From contig WBUR01000001.1 in the NCBI GenBank assembly GCA_008933615.1, positions 1-64,000 of the forward strand: DNA of 64,000 bases, given 5' to 3'. This stretch comes from a bacterium (lineage in GTDB: Bacteria; CLD3; SB21). This document shows, piece after piece, positions 47,057 through 56,194 of the stretch (position 1 is its first letter; the number at the start of each line of letters is the position of its first letter). The position numbers were made by a program, and so were the translations under genes. The notes beneath the pieces are model-generated. The model was given only the letters and a program-made list of their open reading frames with translations, did not search any database and was not told where the DNA came from.

Positions 47057-48166
47057 ATGCAAAAAATTTTTCTGTTTGGCATGATCAAATCTTTTCTATT
47101 GGTTTCACTTGTTCATTGCCAGCATGATAACCGCAATCTGGAAAAGTTCGTCAGTTCCATGGCTGGCGACATTGCTAAATCCTACGTTGCGCCGTTAGTA
47201 TCCGGATTCGGGTCCAGCCTCAATTCAGGTTGGTTTCACCGCACGCCGGCCGCCAAAAAATTTGGTTTTAATCTTGAAATTGGAATTGTCGGTATGGCTA
47301 CTCCATTTAGCAAAAGAGATAAAACGTTTTCTGCATCAAGTACAACGAGACTGGATTCCACCCAGGCCGCGGCCATCACGAGCTTCATTTACGCCAACCC
47401 TGCTTTTAATGGCCTGACTGCGGAACAATTGTATGCGATTCAGCAACAACTAATCCAGCAAATCACAGCATCCGCGGTGGGCATTCGCGCGACGGGAGCG
47501 ACTGCCGCCGGAAGTGAAACCGACAGCCTTCGACTAAGGTACGCAGGCGCAGATGTTACGTATTTGGATCCACGAGATAATCAAACGCATACGATCTCCC
47601 TGTCTACCAGCGGGCTTCAGGCCACATTGCCCGTTACGGGACTTGGCCTTCCGCTTGTTGGCCTCGCGGCTTTTCAAATAACCGTCGGAACGGTTTACGG
47701 AACTCAATTCACTTTTCGTTTTCTGCCGCCCAGAAAATCCGATAAAGAAATCGGTAACTTTAATTATTTTGGATGGGGCTTTCAGCATAATCCGGCCATT
47801 TGGAGCGAGAAGAAGTTGCCCGTGGACTTGTCGATCGCGATGTTTACACAAACGATGAGACAGGGAAACTTTTTTGAAATGAGAGCCAGCGCGATCGGAT
47901 TCACGGCAGGTAAACAGTATGGCAAACGCTTGCTAAATTTCAGTCCTTATGCAGGCCTGATGTTTGAAAAATCGTACATGAAATTTACCTACGACTATTT
48001 AGATGCAGCGGGTCAGAGCGAACGTATCAGCATAAAACTGAACGGCGAAAACCAGATACGATTTACTGTTGGCGCAAGCATGCGAATCCTTATTGGTAAT
48101 TTGAATGTGGACTACAGTTTTGCTCAATTCAGCGCATACAGCGCCGGACTAACATTTGCATTATAA
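47057..48166 (+). CDS. outer-membrane beta-barrel protein, DUF6588-like
   Basis: A 369-aa exported protein. A signal peptide is followed by LVSGFGSSLNSGWFHRTPAA, FNLEIGIVGMATPFS and a long set of alternating strands ending YSFAQFSAYSAGLTFAL, with the final aromatic/hydrophobic residue typical of barrels. The layout matches DUF6588 proteins of the FCB group, whose role is unknown. It overlaps nothing; the YCII gene starts 47 nt later. Confidence 0.75.
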   Translation: MQKIFLFGMIKSFLLVSLVHCQHDNRNLEKFVSSMAGDIAKSYVAPLVSGFGSSLNSGWFHRTPAAKKFGFNLEIGIVGMATPFSKRDKTFSASSTTRLDSTQAAAITSFIYANPAFNGLTAEQLYAIQQQLIQQITASAVGIRATGATAAGSETDSLRLRYAGADVTYLDPRDNQTHTISLSTSGLQATLPVTGLGLPLVGLAAFQITVGTVYGTQFTFRFLPPRKSDKEIGNFNYFGWGFQHNPAIWSEKKLPVDLSIAMFTQTMRQGNFFEMRASAIGFTAGKQYGKRLLNFSPYAGLMFEKSYMKFTYDYLDAAGQSERISIKLNGENQIRFTVGASMRILIGNLNVDYSFAQFSAYSAGLTFAL

Positions 48167-48212
48167 ATTTTTAAACCCGTTTTCATTACATCAGAAAAAA
48201 AAGGATCATACC

Positions 48213-48605
48213 ATGAGAATTACTCTCGCATCAGTCATCATGCTAACCGTGCTGTCGAGCATGCCCGTTATGACTCAGGACAAGAAGGAACCGGCGGTCG
48301 GTGAAATGAAACAGTATTTTTTTGTAATGCTGAAAAGGGGGCCGAATCGCGGGCAAGATACCGTCACGTCAAAGAAACTACAGGAAGGCCACATGGGAAA
48401 TATCGAACGTATGGCTAATGAAGGCAAACTCGCTATTGCCGGTCCCTTTGGTGATAACGGCGACTGGCGGGGAATTTTTATATTTGACATGAAAACCATG
48501 GAAGACGTTAAAAAAGAAGTTGAGCAAGATCCGGCAATTCAGGCAGGACGGCTCTCCTATGAAATTCATCCCTGGTGGGCAGAGCGCGGTGTAAAGTTAC
48601 CTTAA
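48213..48605 (+). CDS. secreted YCII-domain protein
   Basis: A 130-aa protein. A signal peptide (RITLASVIMLTVLSSMPVMT) is followed by a YCII-like ferredoxin-fold domain: QYFFVMLKRGPNRGQ, HMGNIERMANEGKLAIAGPF, then IFIFDMKTMEDVKKEVEQDP and the end IHPWWAERGVKLP. The family has a conserved His/Asp pair but mostly unknown functions. ATG at 48213 is preferred because AAGGA lies upstream; a longer reading would start inside the preceding gene. Confidence 0.8.
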   Translation: MRITLASVIMLTVLSSMPVMTQDKKEPAVGEMKQYFFVMLKRGPNRGQDTVTSKKLQEGHMGNIERMANEGKLAIAGPFGDNGDWRGIFIFDMKTMEDVKKEVEQDPAIQAGRLSYEIHPWWAERGVKLP

Positions 48606-48653
48606 GAAGAATTCAGGTCAATATAATATTACTAAATGTCACGGGCACGCATT

Positions 48654-50012
48654 TCATTTCTCGTCAAACGGCCACCATTGCCTGATTTTCGCCGTAATCA
48701 TGTAGGCCAATATTCCCAGACCTGTTACGATTAGTCCTGAAACGGCAAATTGCCATCCCGTGGAAATAAAGATAAGAAACCAGATCACTACAACGAGGAT
48801 AACCGGCAACGGATAAAGAAACATTTTGAAAGGTAAATGCATCGTACCGTTTCGTTTGCGCAGCATGATCACCCCGATCGCCTGCCCGATGAACTGAACC
48901 ATGATTCGCATAGCCAGAATGGCCGTAATGACGTCGGATAGTTTAAATAGCAGGCTGAATACAAAGGCCGTCGCGCCGAGCCCCAACAACGAGACGTAAG
49001 GAAAATTTTTTGTCGGGTGCAGTTTTGCAAAAACACTGAAAAATCGTCCGTCCACCGCCGCCGCGTAAGGAATACGCGAATATCCGAGCATGACAGAAAA
49101 CAGGGAAGCAAAAGCCACCCATAGTACGAACACCGTAACCAACATCGCAGCCGCCGGGCCGTAGATAGTTTCAATAAAAGTGCTGACAATAAAATCCGAA
49201 TGCTGCGCATCCTGCCACGGAATGACGCTGACCACGCTGATATTCATCGCAAGATAAAGTACCGCGATACCGAAAACAGAAATAAAAATGCTGCGCGGAA
49301 TATTTTTTCCCGGGTCTTTGATTTCTCCTCCGAGATGGCACACATTATAGTATCCGAGATAACTGTAAATCGTTTTAACCGACGCCTGTCCGAGCGCAAC
49401 AAAGAACGTCGTGTTCATTATCACCGACGGATCGTCAGGAATAAAATCATTGTGAATGGTCCCGTGAGACACCCCGCCCCAGATGATCCATCCCATCGTG
49501 ATAAGTACGCCGCTCCAGAGCAATACGCTTATCCGGCCAATGCTTTCGATTCGACGGTACAGCAAAAGCGTAAGAACAATTACTACTCCGCCCGAGACAC
49601 ACTTTTGTCCAATCGAGCCCATTCCGGGAAAGAGATAACCGAAATACAACGAAAACCCTATCGAGCCTGACGCTATAACCAGCGGCGCCTGAAAAAGCGT
49701 TTGCCATACGAGCAGAAATGACAACAATCTCCCCCATGAATTTTCACCATACGCTTCCTTAAGAAAATTGTAGCTCCCGCCGGCCTTTGGATTGGCTGCG
49801 CCGAGTTCCGCCCAAATCATGCCGTCGATCAGCGAGATCACCGCTCCGGCGATCCACGCGAGGAGAAAATAAGGGCCACCCATGATCTGAATTACAAGAG
49901 ACAGTACCACAAATGGGCCAATGCCGACCATGTCGATCATATTGATGGCCGTTGCTTGTATCAGCCCTAGTTCGCGTCTCAGTTTGGGTTTTTCAGCTGC
50001 GCCGCTATTCAT
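48654..50012 (-). CDS. APC-family amino-acid permease
   Basis: A 452-aa inner-membrane transporter with about 12 helices. The first helix has the family motif AINMIDMVGIGPFVVL, and the intracellular segment CHLGGEIKDPGKNIPRSIF is the conserved APC loop after TM5/6. It is likely an amino-acid or polyamine importer or exchanger; the substrate cannot be told. ATG at 50012 is preferred to a TTG nine codons upstream. Convergent with the YCII gene. Confidence 0.9.
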   Translation of the reverse strand: MNSGAAEKPKLRRELGLIQATAINMIDMVGIGPFVVLSLVIQIMGGPYFLLAWIAGAVISLIDGMIWAELGAANPKAGGSYNFLKEAYGENSWGRLLSFLLVWQTLFQAPLVIASGSIGFSLYFGYLFPGMGSIGQKCVSGGVVIVLTLLLYRRIESIGRISVLLWSGVLITMGWIIWGGVSHGTIHNDFIPDDPSVIMNTTFFVALGQASVKTIYSYLGYYNVCHLGGEIKDPGKNIPRSIFISVFGIAVLYLAMNISVVSVIPWQDAQHSDFIVSTFIETIYGPAAAMLVTVFVLWVAFASLFSVMLGYSRIPYAAAVDGRFFSVFAKLHPTKNFPYVSLLGLGATAFVFSLLFKLSDVITAILAMRIMVQFIGQAIGVIMLRKRNGTMHLPFKMFLYPLPVILVVVIWFLIFISTGWQFAVSGLIVTGLGILAYMITAKIRQWWPFDEK

Positions 50013-50057
50013 CTGATTTTTTTCAAATTTTCGTGTCAAAAATATTGAACAAATTTG

Positions 50058-50086
50058 TTGACATTACATTGGTTGTTGTGTATAAT
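50058..50086 (+). promoter_or_regulatory. consensus sigma70 promoter
   Basis: TTGACA (50058-50063), exactly 17 nt, TATAAT (50081-50086). Both boxes are perfect. The start would be near 50093, giving a leader of about 160 nt before the BON gene. Confidence 0.75.
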
Positions 50087-50203
50087 AATTTAAACACCGT
50101 GTTCGGCAGCTGGTCATGTTACAAAAAACAAAGGCGTGTGATCGGAATCTTCTGAAATTCGCCAGGGATGCTAAACTAATTCTTTTGTAAAAAATCAATT
50201 ACA

Positions 50204-50223
50204 GATCGGACGAATGTCCGGTC
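50204..50223 (+). other. leader hairpin upstream of the BON gene
   Basis: GATCGGAC-GAAT-GTCCGGTC: an 8-bp stem (one G-T pair) with a GAAT loop, ending about 20 nt before the ribosome-binding site AAAGGAG. Could be regulatory or stabilising. Not followed by a T run, so not a terminator. Confidence 0.4.
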
Positions 50224-50253
50224 ACAAAGTAAACTAACCAAAGGAGAAAAACT

Positions 50254-50847
50254 ATGAAAAAGCTTGTGAGATCACTTCTATTGACCTCCGTGCTATCCGC
50301 CGCAGCCGGTTTTACAGTTTTCCTTTATTCGCAAAACATGGATCAAAACAAAATCGTTCTCGTGAACGAGAAAAATTCTGTCGCTGACATTCTTGTTGAA
50401 GTCAACGTTACCGATATACAGCTTGCAGAAGAGGTTAACGCCAAAATCAAAGATTTTGTTTTCTATGGCATTTACGACTACGTAACGGCGGATGCGGTGA
50501 ACGGCACGGTGATCCTAAACGGATGGACACATGAAATGTGGATCGCCGATGTTCTTGTAAAGAAACTCTCTAAAATTGATGGCGTGAAGAATATCGACAA
50601 TCGATTGCAGCGGGCATCCGGGTCAGAGGAATTGGCTCGCCGTGCCGTCAGAGCGATTTACAGCGACGGGATGTTTGAAAAATATTCCTTTGGCGCTTAT
50701 CCGCCCATTCATGTCGTGGTCAATAATAATGGGATCATTTTGGCAGGAACGGTTTCGAGTGCGGTCGAGCGCGAGCGCGCCGCATATCTTGTGGATTTTA
50801 AAACCAATGCGTTAACTATCAACAACCAATTGGAACTTAGTAAATAG
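50254..50847 (+). CDS. periplasmic BON-domain protein
   Basis: A 197-aa exported protein with a signal peptide (KKLVRSLLLTSVLSAAAGFT) and two BON domains. The first is about residues 55-115 (VTADAVNGTVILNGWTHEMW, KIDGVKNIDNRLQ) and the second about 125-195 (HVVVNNNGIILAGTVSSAVE, TNALTINNQLEL). BON proteins bind phospholipid or stabilise the envelope, and OsmY-like members are stress-induced. AAAGGAG precedes the ATG. Read from a consensus sigma70 promoter and ended by a strong terminator. Confidence 0.88.
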   Translation: MKKLVRSLLLTSVLSAAAGFTVFLYSQNMDQNKIVLVNEKNSVADILVEVNVTDIQLAEEVNAKIKDFVFYGIYDYVTADAVNGTVILNGWTHEMWIADVLVKKLSKIDGVKNIDNRLQRASGSEELARRAVRAIYSDGMFEKYSFGAYPPIHVVVNNNGIILAGTVSSAVERERAAYLVDFKTNALTINNQLELSK

Positions 50848-50868
50848 AGACAGTAAGAAAGAAAAAGA

Positions 50869-50902
50869 AAAACCCCGTTCATGTATACGAACGGGGTTTT
50901 TA
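50869..50902. terminator. bidirectional terminator between BON and lipoprotein genes
   Basis: A 13-bp perfect stem, AAAAACCCCGTTC / GAACGGGGTTTTT (50869-50881 and 50890-50902), with an 8-nt loop. T runs appear in both directions, so it serves the BON gene (plus) and the lipoprotein gene (minus). Confidence 0.92.
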
Positions 50903-50921
50903 TAAAAAAAAGAGCCGAAAA

Positions 50922-51461
50922 TTACTTCTTCGCCGTCATCATTGCAGTCAATTCGGCATGAATAGCATCATCTTTATCCAAGGCTTCTTTTGCTGCCATA
51001 AGATCATCTTTTGCTAATGCTTCTTTAGCTGCAGCTACAGCCGCTTCGCATTCTTTAACCATGCCTTCTTTTTTCATCATCTTAACCTTTGCCATCATCG
51101 CTTTGTCTTTGCCCATAGCCGCATGACCTTCTTCAGCCTTGGCAAGACGAGCCGTTAAATCTGCTTTCATAGCTTCCTGAGCGGCCGGAGCAGCTTTCGC
51201 AGCGGCGTCAAACGCTTTGGCAGCTTCCATATAAGCTTTTTTGGCTTTATCCCATTCTTTAGCTTTGACGGCCGTTTCGCCTGCAGTCATTGAAGCGGTG
51301 GCGGCATCATACTGATCTTTGACATACATGGCGGCATTCGCGCCATCAGCCGCAGTCTTAGCTGCTTTGGCTTTGTTGATATCTTCCGTCGGCGGGCCGC
51401 CGCATCCGATCAAAACCATAAGCGCTAACGCTGTTGATCCGAGAACAATTCTTCTTAACAT
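50922..51461 (-). CDS. Ala/Lys-rich helical lipoprotein
   Basis: A 179-aa lipoprotein. The signal sequence ends LMVLIGCGG, a good lipobox with Cys20. The rest is almost all Ala, Lys, Glu, Asp and Met in heptad-like repeats (KAKEWDKAKKAYMEAAKAFD, CEAAVAAAKEALAKDDLMAA), a long amphipathic helix or coiled coil like DUF4398-type cell-envelope lipoproteins. It may tether or space envelope layers in the manner of Lpp, but this is inference. Confidence 0.8.
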   Translation of the reverse strand: MLRRIVLGSTALALMVLIGCGGPPTEDINKAKAAKTAADGANAAMYVKDQYDAATASMTAGETAVKAKEWDKAKKAYMEAAKAFDAAAKAAPAAQEAMKADLTARLAKAEEGHAAMGKDKAMMAKVKMMKKEGMVKECEAAVAAAKEALAKDDLMAAKEALDKDDAIHAELTAMMTAKK

Positions 51462-51850
51462 AAATCCTCCGTTTTTCCGACAAGGTTACCAAACACAAAA
51501 ATCTACCTTATCGAATGGGTTTTTTGTTACTGTGTTTAGGGTTAAGCGTATATTACAACTTCTAGAATTGATATGCAACAAATTTGAAAAGTTAATCGTA
51601 TCATTTCCACGCATCAAGAATCATAAACCTCTCTTGACAATCTTCATGATTATAATTATTCTTTTTTATCATATCATTTCCATTCATATTCTTGAGCTAA
51701 TTCCTTCTTACAAGGAATCGCGGCAGTTTAATCTTGAATGACTTATTCAATTCATTTAAAATATCTTTTCCCCCTTTTTACAGTCGCATTATATTGTTCC
51801 TTTTTGAATTTCTCAATTGAAAATCCTTATTAATCAAAAGGAGAGTAATC
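51462..51850. other. 389-bp divergent intergenic region
   Basis: Between the Ala-rich lipoprotein gene (minus) and the DUF1761 gene (plus). A possible plus-strand promoter is TTGACA (51634-51639), 17 nt, TATTCT (51657-51662). An extra TATATT lies at 51790-51795 without a matching -35 box. AT-rich; no gene seen. Confidence 0.4.
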
Positions 51851-52255
51851 ATGGATTTATCACAAATCAATTATGCGGCAGTAGTTGCTGCCGCATTGTC
51901 GGCATTTGTAATTGGCGGTATCTGGTATTCACCGATGTTGTTTGCCAAAGGGTGGATGGCTGAGAATGGATTTACGGAAGAAAGTCTGAAAGGCGGCAAT
52001 ATGGCCATGATATTCGGAGGTTCATTTGTTCTGTCGCTCATAATGTCGTTTAATCTGGCCGCATTTCTCGCCGGTCCCGCCGATCTCGTATGGGGTATCA
52101 CAGCCGGTGCGCTCGCCGGAATCGGGTGGGTCTCTTTCTCGATCGGTATTACCTATCTTTTCGAAAGAAAATCAATGAAACTTTTCCTGATCAACGCGGG
52201 ATACCATGCAGTGACGTTTATGGTCATGGGCGCTATTTTAGGTGTGTGGAAATAA
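51851..52255 (+). CDS. DUF1761-family membrane protein
   Basis: A 134-aa inner-membrane protein with four hydrophobic helices. It shows the DUF1761 pattern: FVIGGIWYSPMLFAKGWMAE near the N-terminus and LINAGYHAVTFMVMGAILGV at the C-terminus. The function of the family is unknown. The ATG is preceded by AAAAGGAG. The lipoprotein gene follows 32 nt downstream on the same strand. Confidence 0.85.
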   Translation: MDLSQINYAAVVAAALSAFVIGGIWYSPMLFAKGWMAENGFTEESLKGGNMAMIFGGSFVLSLIMSFNLAAFLAGPADLVWGITAGALAGIGWVSFSIGITYLFERKSMKLFLINAGYHAVTFMVMGAILGVWK

Positions 52256-52287
52256 AGTGCGCGTTTTATTTACACAAAGGTAATGAT

Positions 52288-53208
52288 ATGAGACTTTATC
52301 TTACTCTTGCCGCCATGACCGTTTTGATTTTGCCGTCCTGTACACTCACCGAACTTGCCGACGTCAAGATCGCCTATAACGTAAAGTATGCGGATTCTAC
52401 CGACAACTATGAGATATTCATAATGAACCCGGACGGCAGCGGCAAAAAGAACATCTCGAATCATCCGGGTATCGACTGGGTTTATTATGCCTACGGAAAT
52501 AAATTATATTTCGTCTCGGATCGCGACACCACATACCGGAAATATTTCCTGTACGAAATGGATTCTGACGGCCAAAACGTTCGTCGGCTCACTCCTTTTC
52601 TCGTAAAAGATTCCTGGTTCGGAACCCGAAAGAACGGTAAAGAATGGGTCGTGGCGTCACGTAAGGACGGCGCGCACCGTTTTTATATTATCGACGAGAA
52701 CGGAAATGAACTGCGTTCGCTCGGACACGATACGTGCAGGATCAATGACCCCGTATTTTCTCCCGATGAAAAACAGATCGTTTTCAGATCCAACAAAACC
52801 GGCATCGACGAACTTTGGATCATGAACGACAACGGAACGGATCCGCGTCAGATCACGTTTTATCCGAAAGAAGATACGACCGCGCCGTGGCATGCCTACC
52901 ACGCCGGTCCGCCGGTTTGGCGACCCCGCCATAACGAAATCTCATTTCAATCGAAACAAAAAAGCAATTACAGCATTTTCACCATTAGGCCTGACGGAAG
53001 CGGGCTGAAGCAAATCACCACGAATGAAGCCAACGAAGGTTGGCATTCATGGTCCCCTGACGGTGAGTGGCTCACTTTCGACCGTTCTGATTCTGAAGAC
53101 AAAGATTTTGATATTTATATCATGAAATACGACGGCACCGGCCTGAAAAAATTGACCAACGAATTCAAGCGCGAACAAAGCCCGGTCTTTGTCAGGATAA
53201 ATCCTTAA
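52288..53208 (+). CDS. PD40/TolB-like beta-propeller lipoprotein
   Basis: A 306-aa lipoprotein. The signal sequence ends LILPSCTL (Cys at about 16). Six WD40-like (PD40) repeats follow, with the recurrent IFIMNPDGSGKKNISNHPG, MNDNGTDPRQITFYPKED and IMKYDGTGLKKLTNEF segments. Such propellers resemble the TolB C-terminal domain and often bind proteins or glycans at the envelope. ATG at 52288 with AAAGG upstream is chosen; longer readings overlap the DUF1761 gene. It ends 11 nt before the Rieske oxygenase gene. Confidence 0.87.
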   Translation: MRLYLTLAAMTVLILPSCTLTELADVKIAYNVKYADSTDNYEIFIMNPDGSGKKNISNHPGIDWVYYAYGNKLYFVSDRDTTYRKYFLYEMDSDGQNVRRLTPFLVKDSWFGTRKNGKEWVVASRKDGAHRFYIIDENGNELRSLGHDTCRINDPVFSPDEKQIVFRSNKTGIDELWIMNDNGTDPRQITFYPKEDTTAPWHAYHAGPPVWRPRHNEISFQSKQKSNYSIFTIRPDGSGLKQITTNEANEGWHSWSPDGEWLTFDRSDSEDKDFDIYIMKYDGTGLKKLTNEFKREQSPVFVRINP

Positions 53209-53219
53209 AAGAAAGACCC

Positions 53220-54320
53220 GTGACCAATCCGAACAAACTTCCTGATTTTTCAGACGACATTCTACGGACAGAACCGCTTGAGCGTTCCGAGACCATTCCG
53301 TCTACCTGGTATACTGCGCCGGAAATTTTGAATTTAGAAAATGAATGCATCTTCTCGGAATGCTGGCAATACGCCGGTCATCTTGCACAAGTTAAAAACC
53401 CGGGCGATTATTTTTTGACGACGGTTGCCGACAATCCCGTGGTGGTCGTTCGGGATAAAGACCATGTTCTGCGCGCATTTTATAACGTATGCCGCCATCG
53501 AGGCGGGCCGCTCGCTACAGAGGACGGTAATTGTAAAGTATTTCAATGTCAATACCACGGCTGGACGTATCTGCTCGACGGTTCGCTTCGAGGCGTTCCG
53601 GATTTTGACCGGGTGGAATTGTTTGACAAAAAAGATTACGGACTTACTTCGATTTCCGTGGATGTGTGGGAAGGATTGATCTTTGTAAACCTTTCGAATT
53701 CACCTCCCAAATTACATTCGTTTTTTGACGGCATCCCCGAACGCATCGCGCCGATTCGCCTCTCGGAAAAAAAATTCTACAAACGCGTTGAGTACCGCGT
53801 TCAATGCAACTGGAAAGTATATGTAGATAATTATCTCGAAGGGTATCATCTGCCATTCGTTCATCCCGAACTGTGTAAGATGCTCGATTACTCACAGTAC
53901 GTTACCGAGGTGTTTCCGCACTATTCGTTGCAGTTCAGCCCATTTACCGATCAGAACAACGTGTATCAAAACAATGGCGGGCAAGCCTTTTACTACTGTG
54001 TTTTCCCGAATTTCATGCTGAATATCCTGCCCGGGCGACTTCAGACCAATACGATCATTCCCATCACCCACAATAGTACGTGCGTGGTCTTCGATTATTT
54101 TTATGACGATATATCCTCGCAAAAAGCGCTGCAGATCGCAGAAGAAGACCTGCGTTACAGCGACCTCATTCAGGCTGAAGATATTGAGATATGCGAACAC
54201 GTCCAAAAAGGCCTCGCTTCCAAGGCTTATCACCGTGGGCGTTTTTCCGTAAAACGTGAACTTGGCGTTTATCATTTCCAAAGCCTGCTCAAAGAAACAT
54301 TCAGAAAATTTCTGCAATAG
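53220..54320 (+). CDS. Rieske non-haem iron oxygenase, alpha subunit
   Basis: A 366-aa ring-hydroxylating-oxygenase family protein. The N-terminal Rieske domain has C-R-H (VCRHRGGPLA, about 90) and CQYHGWTYLLDGSLRG (about 110), the C-x-H...C-x2-H ligands of the 2Fe-2S cluster. The catalytic domain has the iron site DNYLEGYHLPFVHPEL (about 200, two His). The family also includes choline and carnitine monooxygenases, so the substrate is open. The start is GTG at 53220. No beta subunit, ferredoxin or reductase gene is adjacent. Confidence 0.92.
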   Translation: MTNPNKLPDFSDDILRTEPLERSETIPSTWYTAPEILNLENECIFSECWQYAGHLAQVKNPGDYFLTTVADNPVVVVRDKDHVLRAFYNVCRHRGGPLATEDGNCKVFQCQYHGWTYLLDGSLRGVPDFDRVELFDKKDYGLTSISVDVWEGLIFVNLSNSPPKLHSFFDGIPERIAPIRLSEKKFYKRVEYRVQCNWKVYVDNYLEGYHLPFVHPELCKMLDYSQYVTEVFPHYSLQFSPFTDQNNVYQNNGGQAFYYCVFPNFMLNILPGRLQTNTIIPITHNSTCVVFDYFYDDISSQKALQIAEEDLRYSDLIQAEDIEICEHVQKGLASKAYHRGRFSVKRELGVYHFQSLLKETFRKFLQ

Positions 54321-54549
54321 AGACTCAGCATCTTTCTTTATAATGCTGAATCTCGAAACAATCGGCGGCGCGAGCAAAGTTTCTTGGATGCCGGCATGAC
54401 CATTAACGCGAAGTGTCCATCACGGCAAAAAAACAGGGCCCGATTTCGAAATAACGTTATTGTTTTAATTTAAAAACTTGTTTCACGTGAAGAGATATGT
54501 TACTTTTAATCATTCCAAAATAAATTTTCAAAACCGATGAGGTGCCGCC

Positions 54550-56115
54550 ATGAAACATGTAGTGATGCTTTTCCTTTTGCTGTATGCAACCGGGGCCGCT
54601 GCGCAGATCAACGACCCTTCCATTAAAATCACCAAAATGGATGTTTTTAAGAATGGAAGCTCATTCGTTGTATGTGAGGGAAAAATTTCTCTCTCTCAAG
54701 GCGTGGGAACTATCCGCGGAATTCCGGATGCCGCGTTCGGAACTCTGTGGGTTGCGCCGATTGAAAAGGGGATTCAGATAGATGAATTAAAAGCCGTTCG
54801 CGAGAAAAGGGCCGTCAAGAGAAATGCGGAAAGTCTGTTAGACATGCTTAAGGCCAATACCGGTAAAAAAGTCGTCTGGCAGCATCGTTCAGAAAAGGTC
54901 TTGTCCACAACGGCAATACTGGAAAACGTTACCGGCACAGACGAAAGGATTTTAGTTACTCTAAAAAATGCAAATCAAACAATCACGGCGCAGGTTTCTG
55001 CTTATTATGATTTTTTTGAATTTCCAGAAGGATTCAATAATCAGATCGACGATACGACTCAAACGACTTCTCTGCAGATCAAAACTAACTCCACAATGTC
55101 CGAAGCAACATTTCAGATGGTTTATTTTCAATCCGGTATTGGATGGACGCCATCGTATCGCATTGAACTTATGGATGACAAAACTGCCCAGCTGTTATTG
55201 TCGGCCTCCCTCATCAATGATTCTCAGAATCTGACCAATACGCGTCTCAACCTGGTGGTCGGATTTCCGCATTTTATTTACAGCGACATCGAATCGCCGC
55301 TCACCATGCGGCAGACTCTATCCCAATTTCTGCAATCGCTATCAGGCGCGGATAATCCTTATACACAACGATATGCGAGCCCGCTGGCAAACCAGTCCGT
55401 CATGTATGAGCGTTCCATTAACATGTATGCCGAAACTGATTTTGGAAATTTTAAGTCGCTTGAGGGCGTCGCCGAGGAGGATCTTTTCTTTTACGATCTC
55501 GCTAAAGTCACATTGCGCAAAGGCGAACGAGGACAATATAACATCTTCTCTGCATCCGTACCCTACGCGCATATTTTCGAGGTGAATCTTCCAAATGCGC
55601 TCAGCAGCGACGGATATGCCGTTGAAAAGAAGGAACCTTATCAGGTTTGGCATTCCGTTAAATTAGAAAACAGGTCTTCGCAGCCGTGGACAACAGGGAG
55701 TGCGATTACATTTCAGAACGGAAAACCTCTAGGCCAGGATATTCTCAGATATACGGCTGTCAAATCTTTTACAACCGTAAAAATCACGCAGTCGCCTGAC
55801 CTGCGCGTGACGGAGGAAGAAAAAGAAACTACGCGAAAAGAGGAAGTGCGTAAGAAAGACGGTTACTACTATGATCTCGTAACTATTACGGGAGAGATCG
55901 TGATCAATAATTATAAAAATAAAGATGCCCGTATTATTGTAACGCGTCCCATTACGGGTAAGATCATCACTGCGGAATACCAACCAAAAATTACTCAACC
56001 GGCCATGATGCGTAATGCGCTTAACTTGGAAAATAACCTGGAGTGGGATGTATCGGTAAAGGCAGGCGACGAGAAAAAAATAACCTACACGTATGAAATT
56101 TTTCTGAGGCGATAA
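54550..56115 (+). CDS. secreted DUF4139 domain protein
   Basis: A 521-aa exported protein with a signal peptide (KHVVMLFLLLYATGAAAQ). After an N-terminal strand region (ITKMDVFKNGSSFVVCEGKI) comes the DUF4139 domain (from about 190; VYFQSGIGWTPSYRIELMDD, LLLSASLINDSQNLTNTRLN) through to the end (EWDVSVKAGDEKKITYTYEI). Proteins of this type, including mucoidy-inhibitor-like ones, are of unclear function. GAGGTG precedes the ATG. A short palindrome, TTCACGTGAA, lies 60 nt upstream (54482-54491). Confidence 0.85.
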   Translation: MKHVVMLFLLLYATGAAAQINDPSIKITKMDVFKNGSSFVVCEGKISLSQGVGTIRGIPDAAFGTLWVAPIEKGIQIDELKAVREKRAVKRNAESLLDMLKANTGKKVVWQHRSEKVLSTTAILENVTGTDERILVTLKNANQTITAQVSAYYDFFEFPEGFNNQIDDTTQTTSLQIKTNSTMSEATFQMVYFQSGIGWTPSYRIELMDDKTAQLLLSASLINDSQNLTNTRLNLVVGFPHFIYSDIESPLTMRQTLSQFLQSLSGADNPYTQRYASPLANQSVMYERSINMYAETDFGNFKSLEGVAEEDLFFYDLAKVTLRKGERGQYNIFSASVPYAHIFEVNLPNALSSDGYAVEKKEPYQVWHSVKLENRSSQPWTTGSAITFQNGKPLGQDILRYTAVKSFTTVKITQSPDLRVTEEEKETTRKEEVRKKDGYYYDLVTITGEIVINNYKNKDARIIVTRPITGKIITAEYQPKITQPAMMRNALNLENNLEWDVSVKAGDEKKITYTYEIFLRR

Positions 56116-56194
56116 ACCGTTATTAACTTTTACCGGTCATTTTGTTTAGAAATAAATATCAGAATAAACACCGTGATTATTCTGAGAAGGGAAA

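Noticed and set aside
49200-49670. 156-codon plus-strand frame antisense to the APC permease gene
   Set aside because: The permease reading has 12 helices and family motifs; the antisense frame shows nothing.
52090-52287. Upstream extension of the PD40 lipoprotein gene
   Set aside because: It overlaps the DUF1761 gene in another frame; the ATG at 52288 has a ribosome-binding site and begins a lipoprotein signal.
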